The notes beneath the pieces were generated by a model that did not search any database, had not been told where the DNA came from, and saw only the letters and a list, made by a program, of their open reading frames with translations. Made by a program: the position numbers and the translations under genes. Below are positions 1-7,901 of a DNA stretch of 64,000 nucleotides, in pieces; the stretch's first letter is position 1, and each line of letters starts with the position of its first letter. The stretch comes from Paenirhizobium daejeonense. GTDB lineage: Bacteria > Pseudomonadota > Alphaproteobacteria > Rhizobiales > Rhizobiaceae. The stretch covers positions 1-64,000 of the forward strand of contig NZ_JACLAL010000002.1 of NCBI RefSeq assembly GCF_014280875.1, written 5' to 3'.

Positions 1-597
1 GTGATCAACACCGCCAAGGTCGAGATCGGCTCGACGGCGATCGTCTTCGGTCTCGGCGGCATCGGTCTGAACGTTCTGCAGGGCCTGCGTTTGGCCGGCG
101 CGGACATGATCATCGGCGTCGACATCAACCCGGACCGCAAGGCATGGGGCGAGAAGTTCGGCATGACGCATTTCGTCAATCCGAAGGAAGTCGGCGACGA
201 CATCGTGCCCTATCTGGTCAACATGACCAAGCGCAACGGCGACCTGATCGGCGGCGCGGACTACACCTTCGACTGCACCGGCAACACGAAGGTGATGCGT
301 CAGGCGCTGGAAGCCTCGCATCGCGGCTGGGGCAAGTCTGTGATCATCGGGGTCGCGGGCGCGGGCCAGGAAATCTCGACGCGTCCGTTCCAGCTGGTCA
401 CCGGCCGCAACTGGATGGGCACGGCCTTCGGAGGCGCGCGCGGTCGCACCGACGTGCCGAAGATCGTCGACTGGTACATGGAAGGCAAGATCCAGATCGA
501 TCCGATGATCACCCACACCATGCCGCTCGAAGACATCAACCATGGCTTCGAACTCATGCACAAGGGTGAATCCATCCGCGGCGTCGTCGTCTATTGA
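1..597 (+). CDS. frmA: S-(hydroxymethyl)glutathione dehydrogenase (class III alcohol dehydrogenase), 3' part
   Basis: This is the C-terminal half of the zinc enzyme that oxidises S-hydroxymethylglutathione (formaldehyde plus glutathione) to S-formylglutathione with NAD. The NAD-binding Rossmann turn FGLGGIGLN lies at residues 16-24 of the fragment, followed by the typical class III tail with GVAGAGQEISTRPFQ, AFGGARGRTDVPKIV and the ending ESIRGVVVY. The gene is cut by the window edge, so the first GTG is internal and the zinc-binding N-terminal half lies upstream. S-formylglutathione hydrolase, the next step, lies about 1.6 kb downstream on the same strand, which supports the assignment. Also named adhC, adhI or flhA in other genomes. 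Confidence 0.95.
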   Translation: MINTAKVEIGSTAIVFGLGGIGLNVLQGLRLAGADMIIGVDINPDRKAWGEKFGMTHFVNPKEVGDDIVPYLVNMTKRNGDLIGGADYTFDCTGNTKVMRQALEASHRGWGKSVIIGVAGAGQEISTRPFQLVTGRNWMGTAFGGARGRTDVPKIVDWYMEGKIQIDPMITHTMPLEDINHGFELMHKGESIRGVVVY

Positions 598-1055
598 CGG
601 CCCTGCCCGCCTATATCGTCGATGTGCGGAGACTGGAGCAGTTCTCCGCCATCGAGCTCTACGACATGCTGAAGATGCGTGTCGATGTCTTCGTCGTCGA
701 GCAGGAATGCGCCTATCCCGAGCTCGACGGCAACGACCTGGAATGCCTTCACCTGCGGCTGATGAACGGTCCCGAACTCCTCGCCTGCGCCAGACTTTGG
801 CGCCCGCAGGCGGATGCAAATCCGCGGATCGGCCGTGTCGCGGTTTCACCAGGCCATCGTGGGAAACGTCTCGGCGAGGCATTGATGCGGGAGGCGATTG
901 TCGAGTGCGAAAAGGCTTATCCGGACGAATCGATAGAGCTTTCCGCCCAGGCCCATCTGCAGCGTTTCTATGCCTCGTTCGGTTTCAAGCCGATCTCCGG
1001 CGAGTATGTGGAGGATAATATCCCGCATGTCGACATGCTGAGGAACGCGCGATGA
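594..1055 (+). CDS. GNAT acetyltransferase, ElaA family
   Basis: A 153-residue single-domain N-acetyltransferase of the ElaA type. ElaA-like features are LKMRVDVFVVEQECAYPELDGND near the N-terminus, the acetyl-CoA-binding stretch RIGRVAVSPGHRGKRLGEAL (about residues 80-100) and the ending SGEYVEDNIPHVDM. The substrate is unknown for the family. The best start is a TTG at 594 that overlaps the stop of the dehydrogenase gene (TTGA), with no strong ribosome-binding site, which suggests translational coupling. The stop overlaps the next start (ATGA), so this gene is probably expressed with both neighbours although they share no obvious pathway. Confidence 0.85.
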   Translation: MTALPAYIVDVRRLEQFSAIELYDMLKMRVDVFVVEQECAYPELDGNDLECLHLRLMNGPELLACARLWRPQADANPRIGRVAVSPGHRGKRLGEALMREAIVECEKAYPDESIELSAQAHLQRFYASFGFKPISGEYVEDNIPHVDMLRNAR

Positions 1056-1492
1056 TCTATGTCGATGCCGACGCTTGCCCGGTAAAGCCGGAAATCCTGA
1101 AGGTCGCGGAGCGGCATGGAATGGAAGTAACTTTCGTCGCCAATTCCGGCCTTCGCCCCTCGCGCGATCCCATGGTGAAGAACGTCATCGTTTCCAGCGG
1201 GTTCGATGCCGCGGACAACTGGATCGCCGAGCGGGCTGTAGCCGGCGATATCGTCATCACGGCCGACGTGCCGCTCGCCGGTCGTTGCGTCGCGGCAGGC
1301 GCACAGGTGACGGGACCGACGGGACGCGTCTTTGACACCACGAATATCGGCATGGCCACCGCCATGCGCGACCTCGGAGCGCATTTACGCGAGACTGGTG
1401 AAAGCAAGGGCTACAATGCCGCCTTCTCGCCGCGCGACCGTTCCGCCTTCCTCGAAACGCTTGACCGGCTCTGCCGCAGGGTCAAGAAATGA
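1052..1492 (+). CDS. UPF0178 / DUF188 (YaiI-YqxD) family protein
   Basis: A 146-residue member of the YaiI/YqxD family, a PIN-like fold of unknown role. It begins IYVDADACPVKPEILKVAERH, which is the family signature (Asp-Ala-Asp-Ala-Cys-Pro-Val), and carries DIVITADVPLAGRC and the arginine-rich end expected of the family. Acidic residues Asp4, Asp6 and those in ITADVPLA resemble a PIN nuclease metal site, but nuclease activity is inferred from the fold only. The start codon overlaps the preceding stop by 4 bp (ATGA), so it is coupled to the acetyltransferase gene. Length is normal for the family. Confidence 0.9.
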   Translation: MIYVDADACPVKPEILKVAERHGMEVTFVANSGLRPSRDPMVKNVIVSSGFDAADNWIAERAVAGDIVITADVPLAGRCVAAGAQVTGPTGRVFDTTNIGMATAMRDLGAHLRETGESKGYNAAFSPRDRSAFLETLDRLCRRVKK

Positions 1493-1516
1493 TCTGGTAT
1501 CTTTAGGAAAGTGGCG

Positions 1517-2179
1517 ATGAAGCAGGGACTGAAGCGATACGGTATCGACCGGCGGCATCGTCCGTTCGTCTTCGCGTTCTTGCTGGCGCTGGCGACCCTG
1601 CTGGTCACCATACCGCTCGTGCCGGGCTTCGCGGTGGAAATCGCGGCCATCGTCTTTTTCCTCGGCTATCTCCTGCAGATCGCCCACCGCATGCCCGCGC
1701 TGACCGCCGCCCATTTCAGGGCAAGCGTGGAGAACGACGACCTCCCGGCGCTGGCCATTATTGCAGTCACGCTGCTCGCCGTTGGCGTTGCGATCATCTC
1801 CCTCTTTCTTGCGCTCAATAGCGGTTCGGGCCCCAAAGGGTGGACTCTTGGACTTGCCTTCTGCTCGGTCATTCTCGGCTGGATGACCATTCACACCATG
1901 GCAGCGATGCACTATGCCCATCTTTTCTGGCGTCCAGAGAGTACCGAGGAAGGTGCCGACAACCGCGGCGGGCTGGAGTTTCCCGGCACCGAAGAGCCAA
2001 GCGGGTGGGATTTTTTGTATTTCTCCTTCGTTGTTGGAATGACGGCGCAGACTTCGGACACCGCGATCACCACCACACACATGCGACGCATCAACCTTCT
2101 GCATGCGATCGTTTCCTATTTTTTCAACACCGTGCTTGTCGCCGCCGCCGTGAACGCCGCGGTTTCACTGGCAGGCTGA
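1517..2179 (+). CDS. DUF1345 integral membrane protein
   Basis: A 220-residue membrane protein with about five hydrophobic segments: two near residues 18-55, one near 75-95, one near 105-125, and a last one ending in FFNTVLVAAAVNAAVSLAG. The conserved DUF1345 stretch DFLYFSFVVGMTAQTSDTAITTTHMRR lies near residues 165-190, a pore-like motif shared across the family. Function is not established. The ATG at 1517 is preferred over the GTG at 1511 because AGGA lies at a normal spacing of about 8 bases. The gene follows the DUF188 gene by 24 bp and precedes fghA by 23 bp, so it sits inside the formaldehyde gene string without a known role there. Confidence 0.8.
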   Translation: MKQGLKRYGIDRRHRPFVFAFLLALATLLVTIPLVPGFAVEIAAIVFFLGYLLQIAHRMPALTAAHFRASVENDDLPALAIIAVTLLAVGVAIISLFLALNSGSGPKGWTLGLAFCSVILGWMTIHTMAAMHYAHLFWRPESTEEGADNRGGLEFPGTEEPSGWDFLYFSFVVGMTAQTSDTAITTTHMRRINLLHAIVSYFFNTVLVAAAVNAAVSLAG

Positions 2180-2202
2180 TCCGCTCCATCAGAGGTATCA
2201 TC

Positions 2203-3036
2203 ATGAAAATCATCTCCCAGAACACCGCTTTCGACGGCATGCAGGGCGTCTTCTCCCACGAGTCCGAAGCCTGCCAGTGCGAGATGACCTTTGCCGTCTT
2301 CGTGCCGCCGCAGGCGATCAAGGAAAAGCGGCCTGTTCTCTGGTATCTCTCCGGCCTCACCTGCACTCATGCCAACGTCATGGAAAAGGGCGAGTATCGC
2401 CGCATGGCCGCCGAACTCGGCCTCATCATAGTCTGCCCGGACACCAGCCCGCGCGGCAACGATGTGCCGGACGAGCTGACCAACTGGAAGATGGGCAAGG
2501 GCGCGGGCATGTATCTCGACGCGACAGAGAAGCCCTGGTCCGATAACTACAGGATGTACACCTACATCACGCAGGAACTGCCGGCGCTGGTTTCCGAACA
2601 CTTCCGCGTCGACATGGACCGCCAGGGCATCTTCGGCCACTCAATGGGCGGCCATGGCGCCATGACCATCGCGCTGAAGAACCCTGAAACCTACAAGAGC
2701 TGCTCCGCCTTCGCGCCGATCGTCAGCCCCTCGACGGCCGACTGGACGCCTGACGCCTTCACCAAATATCTCGGCGAGGATCAGGCCGCATGGCGTCCAT
2801 ACGACGCGTGCGCACTGGTGGAAGACGGCGCACGCTTCCCCGAATTCCTGATCGATCAGGGCACGGCCGACAGCTTCCTCGAAACGGGCCTGAAGCCCTG
2901 GCTTTTCGAAGAGGCGATCAAGGGCACCGATATCGGTCTGACGCTGCGCATGCACGAGCGCTACGACCACTCCTACTTCTTCATCTCCACCTTCATGGAC
3001 GATCACCTGAAGTGGCATGCCGAGCGCCTCGGCTAA
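2203..3036 (+). CDS. fghA: S-formylglutathione hydrolase
   Basis: This 277-residue cytoplasmic serine hydrolase cleaves S-formylglutathione to formate and glutathione, the second step of glutathione-dependent formaldehyde removal. The catalytic triad is visible: Ser147 in GHSMGGHG, Asp223 in DQGTADSF and His256 in YDHSYFF. The oxyanion-hole region LSGLTCTHAN (about residues 49-58) is also typical. An AGAGG ribosome-binding site 7 bases upstream fixes the ATG at 2203; the open frame extends further upstream only by chance, across the end of the DUF1345 gene. Its partner dehydrogenase lies upstream on the same strand. Confidence 0.96.
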   Translation: MKIISQNTAFDGMQGVFSHESEACQCEMTFAVFVPPQAIKEKRPVLWYLSGLTCTHANVMEKGEYRRMAAELGLIIVCPDTSPRGNDVPDELTNWKMGKGAGMYLDATEKPWSDNYRMYTYITQELPALVSEHFRVDMDRQGIFGHSMGGHGAMTIALKNPETYKSCSAFAPIVSPSTADWTPDAFTKYLGEDQAAWRPYDACALVEDGARFPEFLIDQGTADSFLETGLKPWLFEEAIKGTDIGLTLRMHERYDHSYFFISTFMDDHLKWHAERLG

Positions 3037-3063
3037 GCCGGGCATTACAGGCCATACAAAATC

Positions 3064-3090
3064 GGGCGGATGTGAGCCGCCCCTTCCTTT
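3064..3090 (+). terminator. Probable Rho-independent terminator of fghA
   Basis: A GC-rich hairpin (GGGCGG, 7-base loop, CCGCCC) ends in a pyrimidine-rich run containing TTCCTTTT, 27 bases after the fghA stop and just before the convergent GH43 gene ends. The stem is short, so strength is uncertain. Confidence 0.55.
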
Positions 3091-4701
3091 TCAAAGCCGG
3101 CGATAAACGAACCAGTCGAAATCGGCGGGCTTTGCGCGGCCACTGGTGTCGAAGGCGAACATGCCGGTAAACGCGCCGGTGAAAGACCCGTGTTCTCCCC
3201 GGCCGCCCTCATCCGAAACGACACCGGCATCGAGTACAGGTCCGATCGACCGCCATTGGTCCTCACCTGCAGCGCGCCAGAAAAATCGCAGCGCGTTGTC
3301 GATGACCTCCATGGCGAGATCCATTGCGCCCGGCGGCACGGCAATGCCGTGACCCGCCGGAAACTCCAGCCGTGCCTCCGGGTAATCGCCGGGGCATGAC
3401 AGGACCGTCAGGACACGACCGAGCTTTTCGTGCAGCGTCACCCCCAGCGCGTGGAACTTGTGCCGGTTGTAATAGTGGGTCAGCCCCGCTACCTGCTGAT
3501 AGGTATCCGGATCGAATTCGATCCGCGTCTCGGCCCTGAACCGATGATCCTCCTGCCTTCGCGCGACCAGCGACTGGTCGAACCAGGAGCCGATGCTTTC
3601 GCGCGCGAAAAGCCGAAGATGCCCGGGGCGTCGCGTCAGGCTGAAGAGACGGTAGGGTTCGGGGGTTCTGAGCCACTGGAAGTCTTCCGGCAGCTCCACG
3701 CCATCGAAATCGCTCTGGATGACTTCAGGGCGTTCGTTCCGTGTCGTGGCGAAAGGTGCCTCGACGCTGACGGCAGGCACGGGGCCGCCATCGGCGAGAT
3801 AGAGCCAGCCGTCATCACGCCAGACGCATTTCTGGATCGCCGTTTCCCGGCCGAGCGTGCATCTTTTCAAGGGAGAAAGCGGCCGGCCGCAGAGATGAGT
3901 GTGATAGGCCTCGCCTTCCGGCGTCTCGACATACTGGCCATGCCCGGCCCTCTGCAACGTTGCCTGCGGGTGGTCCTTCGAGGTGATGAGATGCGCCTGT
4001 GGATGCATCTCATAGGGGCCATCGATCGTGCGGGAACGCGCCATGGTCACGGCATGATCATAGCCCGTACCGCCCTCGGCCGTGGTGAGGTAGTACCAGC
4101 CGTTACGTTTGAAGAGATGCGGACCTTCCACCAGCCCGAGGGGACTTCCAGCAAAGATGTTCTTCACCGGCCCTGTAAGTTTCTTCGATACCGGGTCCCA
4201 TTCCTGCAGAAGGATACCGTCGAAGGCCGGGTGTTTGGGAGAGCCGCCATAGCTTTCGGAGCGATGGTTCCATTGCATATTGAGGAACCACTTGCGTCCG
4301 TCGCCGTCATGGAAAAGCGACGGATCGAAACCGGAGGCGTTCACATAGACCGGATCCGACCATTCCCCTTCGATGGTGGGCGATGTCACGATATAGTTAT
4401 GGGCATCCTTGAAGTTGCCGTCGAAGCGCTTCACGTCGGTGTAGACGAGCCAGAACAACCCGTCGGAAAATGACAGGCAGGGCGCCCAGACGCCGCAACT
4501 GTCGGGATTGCCGCGCATGTCGAGCTGGCTGGCCCGCTCCAGCGGCCGCCGCACCAGCCGCCAGTTCACCAGATCCCGCGAATGGTGGATCTGCACGCCC
4601 GGATACCACTCGAAGGTCGAGGTGGCGATATAGTAGTCCTCCCCGACCCGGCAGATCGACGGATCCGGGTTGAAACCCGGCAGGATGGGATTCTGGATCA
4701 T
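3091..4701 (-). CDS. GH43 glycoside hydrolase, beta-xylosidase-like
   Basis: A 536-residue protein with an N-terminal five-bladed GH43 domain and a C-terminal beta-sandwich of the type found in beta-xylosidases. It probably releases xylose (or arabinose) from short oligosaccharides in the cytoplasm, as no signal peptide is seen. The three GH43 acidic residues are visible: Asp13 in FNPDPSI, Asp126 in GFDPSLF and Glu192 in VEGPHLF. The start at 4701 is set by a GGGAGGAG ribosome-binding site; the open frame runs further upstream without family similarity. It is the last gene of the sugar operon. Exact substrate cannot be read from sequence. Confidence 0.9.
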   Translation of the reverse strand: MIQNPILPGFNPDPSICRVGEDYYIATSTFEWYPGVQIHHSRDLVNWRLVRRPLERASQLDMRGNPDSCGVWAPCLSFSDGLFWLVYTDVKRFDGNFKDAHNYIVTSPTIEGEWSDPVYVNASGFDPSLFHDGDGRKWFLNMQWNHRSESYGGSPKHPAFDGILLQEWDPVSKKLTGPVKNIFAGSPLGLVEGPHLFKRNGWYYLTTAEGGTGYDHAVTMARSRTIDGPYEMHPQAHLITSKDHPQATLQRAGHGQYVETPEGEAYHTHLCGRPLSPLKRCTLGRETAIQKCVWRDDGWLYLADGGPVPAVSVEAPFATTRNERPEVIQSDFDGVELPEDFQWLRTPEPYRLFSLTRRPGHLRLFARESIGSWFDQSLVARRQEDHRFRAETRIEFDPDTYQQVAGLTHYYNRHKFHALGVTLHEKLGRVLTVLSCPGDYPEARLEFPAGHGIAVPPGAMDLAMEVIDNALRFFWRAAGEDQWRSIGPVLDAGVVSDEGGRGEHGSFTGAFTGMFAFDTSGRAKPADFDWFVYRRL

Positions 4702-4733
4702 GTGTTCTCCTCCCGAAAGAACTTGAGATGGCA

Positions 4734-4787
4734 GCCCCTCATCCGGCCGCGTCCTATGGACCTTCTCCCTGCAGGAGAATGAAGGGC
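4734..4787. repeat. Degenerate palindromic repeat between two operon genes
   Basis: The stretch beginning CCCCTCATCCGGCC and continuing ACCTTCTCCCTGCAGGAGA resembles a diverged member of the palindromic family found intact inside cobN in this window (CCCTC, GGCC and CTTCTCCC blocks in the same order). The resemblance is partial and judged by eye. Confidence 0.4.
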
Positions 4788-4798
4788 ACCTCCAACGG

Positions 4799-5851
4799 TT
4801 ATTTCTTCCGTCGCGGCGGTCCTTTGCGCTCGGCGGATGCGGCCCAGATGTTGATGTCGGCCTCCTTGGCATAGGTATCGATTTCGGCCAGTTCAGCCTC
4901 GGAAAACTCCCTGTTTTCCAGAGCCTTGACGCAATCCTCCACCTGTTCCGGCCGTGAGGCCCCGATCAACGCCGAGGTGATCCGCCCGCCCCTGAGCACC
5001 CAGGCGAGCGCCATCTGCGCGAGCGTCTGGCCGCGCCGCCGGGCAATGACGTCGAGGGCGCGGATATTCTCGATATTCCGCACGTTGAGGAAGGTCGGAT
5101 CGAGCGAACGGTCGAGTGCCGCGCGGCTGCCGGCCGGAATGCCGCCGAGATATTTCGAGGTCAGCATGCCCTGGGCCAACGGCGAGAAGACGATTGCGCC
5201 GACACCGAGTTCCTCCAGAGTGTCGATGAGGCCATCCTCCTCGATCCAGCGGTTGATCATCGAATAGCTCGGCTGGTGGATGAGGAGCGGCGTGCCGAGC
5301 GATTTCAGGATTTCGTAGGCCGCACGCGTCCGGTTCGAGTTGTAGGAGGATATGCCGATGTAAAGCGCTCTGCCCGAGCGCACGATGTGGTCGAGCGCCG
5401 CACATGTTTCCTCGAGCGGCGTGTCGGGATCGAAGCGGTGGGAATAGAAGATGTCGACGTAATCGAGGCCGAGTCGCTTAAGGCTCTGGTCGCAGGAAGA
5501 GACCAGATATTTCCGGCTGCCCCATTCGCCATAAGGACCCGGCCACATGCGATATCCGGCCTTGGTCGAGACGATCAGTTCGTCCCGGAGGCCGGCGAAA
5601 TCGGTTTTCAGGATTTCACCGAAAGCCTGTTCCGACGCGCCGCCCGGCGGGCCGTAATTGTTGGCGAGGTCGAAATGGGTGATGCCGAGATCGAAGGCTT
5701 TCCGGCAGATCGCCTGCTTGGTGACATGCGGTGTCTCGACGCCGAAATTCTGCCAGAGCCCAAGCGAAATCGCCGGCAGTTTCAGGCCGCTCTTGCCGCA
5801 GTTGTTATAAGTCATCCGCTCGTAGCGGTCTTCGGCCGGGGTCCAAGTCAT
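4799..5851 (-). CDS. Aldo/keto reductase, YghZ / L-glyceraldehyde-3-phosphate reductase type
   Basis: A 350-residue NADPH-dependent aldo/keto reductase. The catalytic tetrad is visible as Asp61 and Tyr66 (FDLANNYGPPGG), Lys97 (STKAGYRMWPGPYG) and His138 (YSHRFDPDTP). The GPYGEWGSRKYL and PLAQGMLTSKYL stretches match the YghZ/AKR14 group, relatives of potassium-channel beta subunits, which reduce L-glyceraldehyde 3-phosphate and other aldehydes. A GGAGG ribosome-binding site supports the ATG at 5851. Position inside the glycan operon suggests it acts on a sugar-derived carbonyl, but that is inference. Confidence 0.88.
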   Translation of the reverse strand: MTWTPAEDRYERMTYNNCGKSGLKLPAISLGLWQNFGVETPHVTKQAICRKAFDLGITHFDLANNYGPPGGASEQAFGEILKTDFAGLRDELIVSTKAGYRMWPGPYGEWGSRKYLVSSCDQSLKRLGLDYVDIFYSHRFDPDTPLEETCAALDHIVRSGRALYIGISSYNSNRTRAAYEILKSLGTPLLIHQPSYSMINRWIEEDGLIDTLEELGVGAIVFSPLAQGMLTSKYLGGIPAGSRAALDRSLDPTFLNVRNIENIRALDVIARRRGQTLAQMALAWVLRGGRITSALIGASRPEQVEDCVKALENREFSEAELAEIDTYAKEADINIWAASAERKGPPRRKK

Positions 5852-5915
5852 ATATTCCTCCAGTATGAAAGACGGGGGCTCCTCACCCCCGTCTTACCGG
5901 CAATCGCCCGTTTCG

Positions 5916-7049
5916 TCACCGCAACAGCGCATGCGCTTCTTCGATGCCGAGTGCGGCGGGCTGGGTACAGGTGGTCGCAAGCGTCACGAACTCTCCGGTC
6001 TCGCCAGATTTCAGGATCGAGGTCATGACGTCGACGCCATGTAATGCTCGGTCGAGCGAGCAGCGGGCGTCCCGTCCCTCGATGATGGCGATTGCCATGT
6101 CCGCAAGTCCCGCCGTCCGGTAATTGGCGCGGGGACCCTGCGGGCTTTCCTGATTGTCGATGCCGAAGGGATGAACCCATGCCTCCAGCGGTGCAATGTT
6201 CTTGTCACGGCCGGAAGCCTCAACCTTCCCTCCGAAGAAATTGGGATCCGGTACATAGAGCGAGCCATCCGTGCCATAGAGCTCCATGTTGCCATGTCGG
6301 TGGGACCAGACGTCCCAGCTCGCCGACAGCGTGACGGTCGCGCCGTTTGCGAACTCCATCAACGCGTGGATATTGGTCGGCGTCCGCACGGGGATCACCT
6401 CGCCTGCCCGCGGCTGGCTGGTGATGGTGCGCGTCTCCGACGCCATGGAAGTAAGCGCCGCCACGCGTTTCACAGGGCCGATTAGGTTGACGAGATTGGC
6501 GATGTAGTAGGGCCCGAGGTCGAGGATCGGCCCGCCGCCCGGCAGGAAGAAGAAATCCGGATTCGGATGCCACATCTCCATACCCGGGCTCATGACATGG
6601 CACGTGCCCGACGTGACCCGGCCGATGCCGCCGTCCTCGATGAACTTGCGGGCAAGCTGGTGCGAGCCGCCGAGGAAGGTATCGGGCGCGCAACCGACGG
6701 AAAGCCCCTTTTCCTTGGCGATCCGGCGGAGTTCCTCACCGGCCGACAGGCTCAATACAAGCGGCTTTTCCGAATAGACGTGCTTGCCCGCCTCGAGGAT
6801 GCGCTTGGACACGGCGTAATGCGCATCGGGGATGGTCAGGTTGACGATAATGTCGAGTTCGTCATTCGCCAGCAGTTCGTCCAGCGTTTGCGCCTTGACG
6901 CCATACTCCTCCGCTCGCAGTTCCGCGGCATTCATGTTGAGGTCGCTGCAGGCCAGCACCTTCAGCCCCCTGAACAGCGGTGAAAGCGAAAAATAGGTGG
7001 TCGAGATATTGCCGCATCCGATGATGCCAACGCCGAGTTCGCGTGCCAT
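5916..7049 (-). CDS. Gfo/Idh/MocA family NAD(P)-dependent oxidoreductase
   Basis: A 377-residue sugar dehydrogenase-like protein. The dinucleotide-binding turn GVGIIGCGNIS is at residues 5-15, the EKPLVLS motif with its catalytic lysine (usual form EKP) is near residue 95, and the C-terminal alpha/beta domain contains GGGPILDLGPYYIANLVNLIG, typical of the family. Substrate is unknown; relatives oxidise inositols, glucose, xylose or related sugars. The start at 7049 has an AGGA box 8 bases upstream, and homology begins there although the frame is open further. It is 23 bp downstream of the isomerase gene, so the two probably act in sequence. Confidence 0.9.
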   Translation of the reverse strand: MARELGVGIIGCGNISTTYFSLSPLFRGLKVLACSDLNMNAAELRAEEYGVKAQTLDELLANDELDIIVNLTIPDAHYAVSKRILEAGKHVYSEKPLVLSLSAGEELRRIAKEKGLSVGCAPDTFLGGSHQLARKFIEDGGIGRVTSGTCHVMSPGMEMWHPNPDFFFLPGGGPILDLGPYYIANLVNLIGPVKRVAALTSMASETRTITSQPRAGEVIPVRTPTNIHALMEFANGATVTLSASWDVWSHRHGNMELYGTDGSLYVPDPNFFGGKVEASGRDKNIAPLEAWVHPFGIDNQESPQGPRANYRTAGLADMAIAIIEGRDARCSLDRALHGVDVMTSILKSGETGEFVTLATTCTQPAALGIEEAHALLR

Positions 7050-7072
7050 GGGTTTATCCTGGGAATCTGGGG

Positions 7073-7834
7073 TCAGTATGTTTTGAAGGCTTCGATGGAA
7101 CGCTTGATCAGGCGGCCGATGTCCTTCGGATTGTCGTGTTCGAGAATGTAATGGGCGACGCCACAGGGCTTGAGCGCTGCGATCAGCTCCTTCCACGGCA
7201 CGGTTCCGTGGCCGACATCCGCCCAGCCGTCCTCGTCGGTGCTGGCACCGGCCGGCGCGATGTCCTTGACATGGACGGCAGTGATGCGCTTGCCGTAGCT
7301 TTCAATCCAGGCGAAGGGATCGGCCTTGCCCCTGATGATCCAGGCGATATCAGCCTCCCATGAGAGTTCAGGCCCGCCCGCAAAAATCTGCTCCTGCGGC
7401 GTGGAGCCATCCGGGAGCGTTGCGAACTCGAAGTCGTGATTGTGCCAGCCGAACACCAGACCGGCATCACGGAACGGCTTGCCAGCCTCCTGCAGGCGCT
7501 TGCCGAAGGAAAACCAGCCGACCTCGTCCGTCGGACGGGCGTCGGGCATCAGGTAGGGGCAATAGATCGCCTCGATGCCGAGCGCCCTGGCGATCCTCAA
7601 CGCCCTCGCGGAATCGGCCTCGAGCATGTCGAGACCAAAATGACCGGTCGGCATCGTGAGGCCGTTCTTATCGAGTTCCGCACGAAGCGAAGCGAGACCG
7701 GCATCGTCGAGCGAGGCATACATCGCGCCATAGCCTTCGACATGGGTGTAGCCTGCCTTGGCAAGTTGTGGAAAGATCGCGGAAAAGGGCTGGAAATTGC
7801 GGGCGCTGTAAAGCTGGAAACCAAGCTTGGTCAT
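7073..7834 (-). CDS. Sugar phosphate isomerase/epimerase (xylose isomerase-like TIM barrel)
   Basis: A 253-residue AP-endonuclease-2/xylose-isomerase-like barrel. It starts KLGFQLYSARNF and carries the metal-binding pattern of the family: Glu in THVEGYGAMY, His in FGWHNHDFEF, Asp in LSWEADIAWI, His in AVHVKDIAP and Glu in YILEHDNP. Such proteins isomerise or epimerise keto-sugars and often pair with Gfo/Idh/MocA dehydrogenases, as here. A strong AGAGGAGG ribosome-binding site precedes the ATG at 7834; the longer open frame upstream is non-homologous. Specific substrate unknown. Confidence 0.88.
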   Translation of the reverse strand: MTKLGFQLYSARNFQPFSAIFPQLAKAGYTHVEGYGAMYASLDDAGLASLRAELDKNGLTMPTGHFGLDMLEADSARALRIARALGIEAIYCPYLMPDARPTDEVGWFSFGKRLQEAGKPFRDAGLVFGWHNHDFEFATLPDGSTPQEQIFAGGPELSWEADIAWIIRGKADPFAWIESYGKRITAVHVKDIAPAGASTDEDGWADVGHGTVPWKELIAALKPCGVAHYILEHDNPKDIGRLIKRSIEAFKTY

Positions 7835-7901
7835 GGGGTTATTCCTCCTCTTGGCGAGCAGGGACGAAGTTGCGCCCTGCCCGCTTTCCCTGTGAGATTG
7901 T

